From contig SCUS01000157.1 of assembly GCA_004297725.1 (NCBI GenBank), positions 1 to 64,000 on the forward strand: 64,000 nt of DNA, in the 5' to 3' direction. Position numbers and translations under genes: made by a program. Shown piece after piece: positions 58,025 to 64,000 of the stretch (positions are counted from its first letter, which is position 1; the number at the start of each line of letters is the position of its first letter). Under the pieces are notes generated by a model. It was not told the DNA's origin. It made no database searches and worked only from the letters and a program-made list of their open reading frames with translations. This stretch comes from Myxococcaceae bacterium (lineage in GTDB: Bacteria; Myxococcota_A; Polyangia; Polyangiales; Ga0077539).

Positions 58025-59362
58025 TCACCCGGCCGGATACCGCAGGGTGTATTCGCCGCGGTTCCCCCACGGGCCGTGCGCCATGACCCGGACCGTGTAT
58101 CGCCCCGCGTGCGGCGCGCGAACCGTCACACGGCTGGCGAGCCCTCCCCCGCTGTCGTCGTCGTCCGCGAGCACTCGCTCTCCGTCGAGCACCCGCAGCT
58201 GCACGTCGAGCGCGTGGCAGAGGTAGCCCGTCGTCCTCCCTCCGCGCAGGTCGAGCGTGACGGCCTGCCCCTGCGCGAGGTCGATCGCGTAGTCGTCGAA
58301 GCGCGAGCCGTCGCGCATCAGGGCGTCGCTGGCCGTGAGGGCGCCGCGCGTGACGCTCCCCGGGGCGACGACGATCGCCGCCGGCGGCGGGGCCGCGGCG
58401 GGGGTCTTGGGGTCGGGGTCGGGCTCGCGGCGAGGCAGCTCGAGCCCCAGCAGCACCTTGTCGAGATACGCGTTGCCCATGCAGATGTGCTCGCAGTTGA
58501 CCATCGCGAACACGGCGCGATGCGTTCGGATGGCCTCGGTCATCGCCCCGTCGGGCTGCACCGCGAGCTGCTCTCGCAGCGCCGGGCGGAGCATCGCCGC
58601 GAGCCGCGTCGCCGACGGCGAGGTGTAGTGCGAGCCGCCGTGGATGCAGACGAGGCGTCGAGGGTGCGCCGCGTCCCCGCCGCGCATCCAGCGGGCGTAG
58701 ATCGACTCGGCGCCGTAGATCGAGTCGAAGAGCACGACGTTGCGCACCCGGCCGTCGAGGTCGTCGAGGTCGAGGAGGTTGGCGATGGCGGGACCACCGG
58801 CGCTCGACCCCACGAGCGTGATGCTCTCGACGTCGGAGAGCGTGTGAGGGCCACCGAGCCGCGCTGTGAGCGTCTCGCGCAGCAGCTCGTCGAGGAAGCG
58901 CCGCAGTCCGCCGCGGGACTGCAGCCGCCCCAGCCTCGCCCTCCCTCGCCGCTCGTCGCACTGCGGGGCAAGGATGAGCGAGCGCGTCCCGGCGAGGTCG
59001 TGGCGCACCTCCGCGCCCCACCCGATCACCCTCCGCCCGGTGCGAGGGTCGGTCAGCCCGCCGCCCAGCCAGGTCAGCGGCGAGTGCCCCATGCCGTGGA
59101 GCACCACCACGAGGTGCAGCGGCGCGCGGGCGTCGAAGCCGGGAGGCGCGTGCACCACCACGTCGGGCAGCGGCGCGAAGTCGGCGACGGCCGAGCGCAT
59201 GCGGAAGCCCTCGCTCCAGGCGGGCGTCGGCGCGGGCGTGACCACCGCCGCGACGGGAGGGGCCGACAGGGACGGGCGGGACGCGCGAGCCCGGGGAGGC
59301 TGCGGCCGAGAGCACGCCGCGAGGAGGAGCGGAACCGCGGCGATCACCCGGGCGAGGCGCAC
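58025..59362 (-). CDS. Alpha/beta-hydrolase lipoprotein with PPC domain
   Basis: A 445-residue lipoprotein (lipobox LLAAC). Residues 55-330 form an alpha/beta-hydrolase-like domain with the oxyanion strand VVVLHGMGHSPLTW, a nucleophile elbow GSSAGG (Ser at the centre) and a late His in CIHGGSHYTS. It resembles secreted polyhydroxyalkanoate- or feruloyl-esterase-like enzymes. Residues about 335-445 are a PPC beta domain (DYAIDLAQGQAVTLDLRGGR; RVLADDDDSGGGLASRVTVR). Probably a surface or secreted esterase. Confidence 0.82.
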   Translation of the reverse strand: MRLARVIAAVPLLLAACSRPQPPRARASRPSLSAPPVAAVVTPAPTPAWSEGFRMRSAVADFAPLPDVVVHAPPGFDARAPLHLVVVLHGMGHSPLTWLGGGLTDPRTGRRVIGWGAEVRHDLAGTRSLILAPQCDERRGRARLGRLQSRGGLRRFLDELLRETLTARLGGPHTLSDVESITLVGSSAGGPAIANLLDLDDLDGRVRNVVLFDSIYGAESIYARWMRGGDAAHPRRLVCIHGGSHYTSPSATRLAAMLRPALREQLAVQPDGAMTEAIRTHRAVFAMVNCEHICMGNAYLDKVLLGLELPRREPDPDPKTPAAAPPPAAIVVAPGSVTRGALTASDALMRDGSRFDDYAIDLAQGQAVTLDLRGGRTTGYLCHALDVQLRVLDGERVLADDDDSGGGLASRVTVRAPHAGRYTVRVMAHGPWGNRGEYTLRYPAG

Positions 59363-59476
59363 GCGGACGACGCTAGCACCTGCGGCCTCCAGCAGGCGCG
59401 GTCGAGCCCTTCACTCGGAGCCGTCGGACCGTCGCCTCGGACGCGGGCTCGTCGCGCAGCGTGAGGAGAGCTTCGG

Positions 59477-60100
59477 TCAGAGCCGCGCGACCAGCGTGAA
59501 GCGTTGCACCCGCTGCGCGTCGTCGCCGGCCGTGACCTGCTCGGTGCGCTCGAGCCGCACGTCGCGGAAGTAGACGCTCGCCTGCAGTCGGACGAGCAGC
59601 TCGCCCACGTCGCCCACCGACAAGCCCTCGCCGCGAATCGTCAGCCGGTCGCCCTCCTCCTCCATCGCGGTGAGCCAGAGCCGGTGCGGGTCCCACGTCG
59701 TCGAGAACCGCGCCGCGCCGCCGGCGCCCCGATCGCCCGTGGGCGCCAGCGTGGGCCCGCCACCGCGCGAGAGCACCCGCGACATCTCCAGCAGCCGCGT
59801 CGACGCGTCGACCCGACTCCGCTGCACCCCCGCCACCACCGAAGCCCGCTCGTGCAGAGCGCCCAGCTCGGCGCGCACCGCGGGGTGGTCCGCCGCGCGC
59901 GAGGTGATCGCCCCGATCGCCGCCTGCTGCTCGGCGTTGGCGCCGCCCTGCACCGCGAGCTCGGCCCGAGACGTCGCGTGCGCCACGAGCAGCGACGCGA
60001 GCAGCAGCGCCAGCGAGCCCGCGCTTGCGCCCGCCACCCACGGCGACACCGTCGCTGGACGGCCGCGCTCCACCCTCCCGACCAGATTGATCCGTCTCAT
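59477..60100 (-). CDS. PilN-like type IV pilus inner-membrane protein
   Basis: A 207-residue protein from ATG 60100 (GGAGGA about 10 nt upstream). Start RRINLVGR is the PilN-type N-terminal motif (INL), followed by one membrane helix (GASAGSLALLLASLLVAHAT), a coiled coil and a C-terminal ferredoxin-like domain (GDVGELLVRLQASVYFRDVR, then LERTEQ). In type IV pilus systems PilN binds PilM and PilO. No pilM, pilO or pilP lies in the window, so this is an orphan or the edge of a pilus set beyond it. The two flanking genes are unrelated lipoproteins. Confidence 0.7.
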   Translation of the reverse strand: MRRINLVGRVERGRPATVSPWVAGASAGSLALLLASLLVAHATSRAELAVQGGANAEQQAAIGAITSRAADHPAVRAELGALHERASVVAGVQRSRVDASTRLLEMSRVLSRGGGPTLAPTGDRGAGGAARFSTTWDPHRLWLTAMEEEGDRLTIRGEGLSVGDVGELLVRLQASVYFRDVRLERTEQVTAGDDAQRVQRFTLVARL

Positions 60101-60364
60101 CGTGTTGATCTCCTCCGCGAAGGTTGACCGGCCCGGACGATCGCCCATCACAGCGCCCGCAGCGCGAAGAGGTCAAGCGCCCCGCCAGCGACCGTGAAGG
60201 CCCTCGGACCGAAGCCCTGGGGGAGCCCAACCCCTGGCGGGTCAGCGCTTCCATCGTTGGCCACGCGGACCGACATGCAGGACTCAAGCGTCGTGACGTC
60301 GCTGGTGCGCATGGTGAGACGTGATCGAGCTCCTCACCGGATGAAGCCGTTGTAGGGTGTTCGG

Positions 60365-63300
60365 ATGCGCCAACCGGTGGGGTGGATCGGCCTGGCCTGC
60401 CTCGCGGCTCTCGGTTGCAGCAGCACGGTGACGGACACCCGGTCGTCGCGCGACGCCGCGGTCGACGCGCCCGCCGAAGCGGTGGACTTCACCCGCCCTC
60501 CGCCCGCCCTGAACCCGTGCGACGCGGCTCGCATCGTCGACCTCGACCGCGTAGGCCTCGCGACCGGTCGCGGCCTCGGCGTCGTCTTCGAACAAACCAA
60601 CGCGCCGGAGGTGCAGATCGGCCCGACAGCGGGAGGCGCCTGCGCCCGGCTGTACCGCCCGGTGGTGCTGCGCGTGAGGGCGCCGCGCGCGGGCATGCTC
60701 TTCGTCTCGCTCCCGCGACAGCTCGCGCCGACCGCGATCGTGCGCGCCCGCCGGACGGAGCGCTGCGACGCCTCGAACGCGGCCATCGCGTGCGACGCGC
60801 CCACGCCCTACTGCGTGAGCGAGGCCCTCTGCGGCGAGCTGCTCGGCGCCGTCGCCGACGGCCAGATGGTCGACGTCGCGATCGGCCTGGAGACCTCCCA
60901 CCCACGCGGGCTGCTGGTGACCCCGGGCCGGGTCGCGGTCTCGGTGGCGGTGCTCCCGACGCTGCCCGCGGGGGCTGTCTGCGACGATCGGCAGGGGCTG
61001 AGCCTCTGCGCGGCGGGGCTCGTCTGCAACCCCCGCGGCATCGGCACCGCGACGGCCCGCTGCGGCCACCCTGGCGGCCCTGGCGACCGGTGCGACCTCG
61101 TCCGCTGCGGCGCCGGGCTGCGGTGCGAGGGCGCCCACTGCGTCTCGCCCCTCGCCCCGGGCGCGCGCTGTATCCCTCGCAGCACCACCGCGCGGTGCGC
61201 GTCGCCTGCCGAGTGCGTACGCCGCGGGGAGGCGTTCGTGTGCGCGCTCGGCGGCTCCGAGGGGGCCCGGTGCGACTCGTCCAACGCCGACGGCGTCGGG
61301 TCGTGCGAGCCGGGCCTCGCCTGCGACGCCACGGACAGCTGCTCGCCGCCGGGCAACCGCACCGGGGTCTGCGACGCGACGCGCGCCTGCGCGGCGGGGT
61401 CGCGCTGCGTGCCGGGCAACCCGGCGCGATGCGTTCCGCCGGGCTTCGCGGGCGGGTCGTGCGTCCGGGAGGGCGAGCGGCTCACCTGCGCCGAGGGCCT
61501 AGTGTGCGCGCGCAGCTCGAACACGGTGTGCGTGCCCGCGCTCGCCGCAGGCGCCGCCTGCGAGGTCGACAACCTCGGCGGCCCGGAGTGCGGCCCGGGC
61601 CTGGTCTGCTCGTTCAGGCGCTGCGCCGTCACTGGCGCGGCCGAGCAGCCCTGCACCCAGACCGGCCGCCAGCAGGACTGCGTCGCGCCGCTCACGTGCA
61701 ACGCCTACCGCTGCTCGCTCGGCCCCGGCGAGGGCGAGCGCTGCACGGTGCGCGGCGCGTGCCGGCCGCCGCTGCGCTGCGACGCCTGGGTCTGCCGCAC
61801 CCCCGGCGGCCCCGGCGCTCTCTGCCGGGAGCGCGCCCCGCGCTGTGACGAGGGCCTCGGGTGCTCCGACGATCGCTGCCGTCCGGCCTCCGCCGTGGGC
61901 ACGCCGTGCTCGTCCGACCCGAGCGTCTGCACCGAGCCGCTCCGCTGCTCGTTCGCCTACGACGGGACCCACCGCTGCTACGCGCAGGGGGGCACCCCGT
62001 GCGGCCGCGGCTGCGCGGCGGGCACGGTGTGTCGCGAGGGGGAGTGCGTCGTGGATGGCCGGTGCGAGCGCGCGCGAGTGGCCGACTCGCAGCCCTGCGG
62101 CGACGGCCGCTACTGCCTCCCGGCAAGCGACGGGACGCTCGCCTGCCTCCCGTCCGGCGTGCTCGGCGGGCGGTGCCGCGCCGACCGACCGGCGCCCTGC
62201 GACCAGGGCTTGATCTGCGCGGTCGGACAGTGCGTCCCGCTGCTGGCCGAGGGCGCCGGGTGCCGCCTCGATCTCTGGCAGCGCGGCGCCTGCGGGTCGG
62301 GCCTCGTCTGCGCCCCGCCCGACGGGTGCGCCGGGAAGAGCGGGATGTGCGCGTGGCCGGGCGCCCCCGCCGGGGTCGTCGGCCGCTGCCGCCCCGTGCC
62401 CGCGCCCGGAACGGTCGGCGGTGACTGCCGCCGCGCTCCCGACGGCGCGGCCCGCTGCGACGGCGAGCTCACGTGCGACGCCCTCACCCTGCGATGCGCG
62501 GCGGCCTCGACGACGGAGGCCTGCGTGCCACCGACGGCGGTGTGTCCCGAAGGGACGGCGTGCGGGCCGGAGCCGGAGGTCGGGCTGCGCTGCGTGGCCG
62601 CGGGGGCCAACGGGCAGCCGTGCCGCGCGGACGCGGTGCGACCCTGCGACGACGGGCTGCGGTGCGGTGCGATGGGCTGCGCCCCGGTCGGGCGCGAGGG
62701 CGACCTCTGCGGAGCGGAGCACCCGCTCTGGTGCGAGCCGGGCTTCGAGTGCCGCAGCACGAACACCCCGCCGGGCCTCAATCGTTGCGCACGCGTGGGC
62801 GTCGAGGGGACGCCATGCGGCGGGGCCGACGTGCAGACCTGCGAGCGTGGGTTCGCGTGCCGAGGCGCGGTGTGCATGCGCGCTCTCGCCGAGGGGGCCG
62901 AGTGCGTCGAGGGCGGGCCGCCTTGCGAGAGCGGCACGGGCTGCGCGCGCGGCGCGGTGACGCCGCGGGTGTGCGTCCCGCTCCTGAGCCTCGGGGCGCC
63001 GTGCCTCGACGCCTCGGGATGCGGCGCCGGGCTGACCTGCGGCGGCCGCGCGTGCGTCCCGCTGCGCTTCGCGGGCGAGGCGTGTGACCCCGCCGCGCGC
63101 CGGGACGGCTGCGAGGAGGACTTCGCCTGCGAGGAGGGCGTCTGCCGGGCGCCGGGCGAAGGCTCCGCGTGCGCGAACGGCCGCTGCCGGGAGGGGACGC
63201 GCTGCGTCCGTGACCAGTGCGTGCGCCTGCGCGAGCCCGCCGAGGCCTGCTCGCCGACCGACGCGCGCACCACCTGCCGCGACGACAGCGCGTGCGCGAT

Positions 63301-63415
63301 GGACGTCTGCCGCGTGCTCGGCAGCCGAGGAGCGCTCTGCCGGAGGGGACCCGACGCGCCGCCCTGCGACGACGGGCTGCGGTGCGACGTGGTCGCCGAC
63401 CGCTGTGTTCCTTGA
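60365..63415 (+). CDS. Giant Cys-rich repeat lipoprotein
   Basis: A 1016-residue lipoprotein (lipobox ALGC at residues 15-18). A short tether and an N-terminal beta domain of about 170 residues are followed by more than twenty copies of a small disulfide module with pattern C-x2-GL-x-C (CAAGLVC, CGAGLRC, CEPGLAC, CDEGLGC, CDQGLIC and others), spaced about 35 residues. It has no catalytic motif. The regular array suggests a long rod or adhesive stalk on the surface. Divergent from the PilN-like gene. Confidence 0.88.
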   Translation: MRQPVGWIGLACLAALGCSSTVTDTRSSRDAAVDAPAEAVDFTRPPPALNPCDAARIVDLDRVGLATGRGLGVVFEQTNAPEVQIGPTAGGACARLYRPVVLRVRAPRAGMLFVSLPRQLAPTAIVRARRTERCDASNAAIACDAPTPYCVSEALCGELLGAVADGQMVDVAIGLETSHPRGLLVTPGRVAVSVAVLPTLPAGAVCDDRQGLSLCAAGLVCNPRGIGTATARCGHPGGPGDRCDLVRCGAGLRCEGAHCVSPLAPGARCIPRSTTARCASPAECVRRGEAFVCALGGSEGARCDSSNADGVGSCEPGLACDATDSCSPPGNRTGVCDATRACAAGSRCVPGNPARCVPPGFAGGSCVREGERLTCAEGLVCARSSNTVCVPALAAGAACEVDNLGGPECGPGLVCSFRRCAVTGAAEQPCTQTGRQQDCVAPLTCNAYRCSLGPGEGERCTVRGACRPPLRCDAWVCRTPGGPGALCRERAPRCDEGLGCSDDRCRPASAVGTPCSSDPSVCTEPLRCSFAYDGTHRCYAQGGTPCGRGCAAGTVCREGECVVDGRCERARVADSQPCGDGRYCLPASDGTLACLPSGVLGGRCRADRPAPCDQGLICAVGQCVPLLAEGAGCRLDLWQRGACGSGLVCAPPDGCAGKSGMCAWPGAPAGVVGRCRPVPAPGTVGGDCRRAPDGAARCDGELTCDALTLRCAAASTTEACVPPTAVCPEGTACGPEPEVGLRCVAAGANGQPCRADAVRPCDDGLRCGAMGCAPVGREGDLCGAEHPLWCEPGFECRSTNTPPGLNRCARVGVEGTPCGGADVQTCERGFACRGAVCMRALAEGAECVEGGPPCESGTGCARGAVTPRVCVPLLSLGAPCLDASGCGAGLTCGGRACVPLRFAGEACDPAARRDGCEEDFACEEGVCRAPGEGSACANGRCREGTRCVRDQCVRLREPAEACSPTDARTTCRDDSACAMDVCRVLGSRGALCRRGPDAPPCDDGLRCDVVADRCVP

Positions 63416-63495
63416 GCGGGCGATGGCGCGATTGCAGCGGAGCGGCTCACCGTGTGGCTGAAGGCCGCGGGCGAAGGGGATAGGGGTAGGCGTCG

Positions 63496-63969
63496 ATGTG
63501 GAGGAGCCTTGTTGCGTGGGTCCTGGTGGTCGGCCTCGCGTGGTCGGCGTGGTTGGGCGCGGGTCAGCTGTACGCGTGGGAGTACAGCGTCGGGCACTTC
63601 GCCTTCGCGCGGGTCGGGGCGCCCGCGCTGCACTTCGTGCTGGGCGGCCTGGGCGTCGCGCTCGACGTCGTCGCGGTGCTGGCGTTGCTGCTGCCGCGGC
63701 CGCGCGGCTTCGGGGTGGTGCTGGGCGCGCTGATCTTCGGGCTGGCCCACGACCTCGTGTCGCTCCGTCTCGTCTCGGCCGACCTCGACGGCGCGCGGCG
63801 CGTCTACGCCGCGGGACGCGTGGAGCAGGGCTCGATCGCGAGCGAGGCGGCGCTCGACGCGCTGTTCAGTCCAGCGGGGCAGCACCAGCTGGCGACGATC
63901 GCGTTCTTGTTCGCGTTGGCAGGGATGGCGCTGCTGATCGTGATCCGGCCGTACTTCGAGCCGCGCTGA
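63496..63969 (+). CDS. Small membrane protein with four helices
   Basis: A 157-residue protein (MWRSLVAWVLVVGLAWSAWL) with about four membrane helices, the last being LATIAFLFALAGMALLIVIR. A conserved-looking acidic loop lies before it. No family recognised. It follows the large lipoprotein by about 80 nt; GTAGGC precedes the ATG. Confidence 0.62.
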   Translation: MWRSLVAWVLVVGLAWSAWLGAGQLYAWEYSVGHFAFARVGAPALHFVLGGLGVALDVVAVLALLLPRPRGFGVVLGALIFGLAHDLVSLRLVSADLDGARRVYAAGRVEQGSIASEAALDALFSPAGQHQLATIAFLFALAGMALLIVIRPYFEPR

Positions 63970-64000
63970 CACTATCGGAGCCGTGAGGGTGGTCGAGCGC

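Noticed and set aside
63982..64000. Possible new gene start (GTG) at the right edge
   Set aside because: Only about six codons are present (GTGAGGGTGGTCGAGCGC) and CGGAG upstream is weak; not enough to support a call.

Overview
The window is about 70% GC, very gene-dense and rich in secreted proteins. It looks like chromosomal DNA from a myxobacterium, probably of the Polyangiales/Sandaracinus type; that placement is inferred from protein families, not from a marker gene. Supporting features are a contiguous set of gliding-motility (Glt) envelope proteins, proteins ending in MYXO-CTERM-like tails, many lipoproteins with an Asp/Ala-rich tether after the lipobox, Cys-rich surface proteins, a Pkn-type Ser/Thr kinase and two ECF sigma factors each followed by a membrane partner.

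Layout. 1-2.3 kb: a partial membrane protein, a cation-diffusion-facilitator transporter and a Cys-rich lipoprotein. 2.3-14.4 kb (minus strand): a seven-gene glt block, read from high to low coordinates as two related periplasmic proteins, GltC, GltD, GltE, GltF-like and GltG. Six of these genes are chained by five 4-nt stop/start overlaps. 14.6-16.5 kb: ECF sigma factor plus zinc-finger anti-sigma factor. 16.4-18.0 kb: a BNR-repeat lipoprotein. 18.1 kb: a selenocysteine tRNA whose 3' end is joined to an island with a tyrosine integrase. The integrase frame runs antisense through the tRNA gene. 18.2 to about 25.6 kb: the island, with an excisionase-like protein, ribbon-helix-helix and Fis-like regulators, a lipoprotein, a zinc-ribbon protein typical of mobile DNA, a small coupled ORF, and an HTH/ParB-like protein with a second in-frame start.

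25.7-43 kb: a nidogen-domain MYXO-CTERM protein; an outer-membrane-like protein; an ECF sigma factor with a coupled membrane partner; two paralogous Kazal-type lipoproteins; a small operon of kinase, PEGA protein and FG-GAP lipoprotein; a degraded gene made partly from a 0.4-kb duplication; a pyridoxamine-oxidase-fold gene divergent from a LysR regulator with a palindromic operator; and an RCC1-repeat lipoprotein. 43-52.6 kb: small accessory genes including an Mrr fragment, a NADAR glycosidase and a PARG-like ADP-ribosyl glycohydrolase, plus a second nidogen/MYXO-CTERM protein and an aspartic-protease/PDZ lipoprotein. 52.7-64 kb: more lipoproteins (TonB-like, sulfatase-modifying-factor domain, alpha/beta hydrolase with PPC domain, a 1016-residue Cys-rich protein), a TatA/B-like N-terminal protein, a lone PilN-like protein and a small membrane protein.

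The genes mostly serve the cell envelope: a trans-envelope machine, two sigma/anti-sigma sensors, a transmembrane kinase with adjacent secreted partners, and a large set of surface lipoproteins. The most distinctive regions are the tRNA-Sec island, the fully overlapped glt operon, and the duplication with its conserved alternative hairpins.
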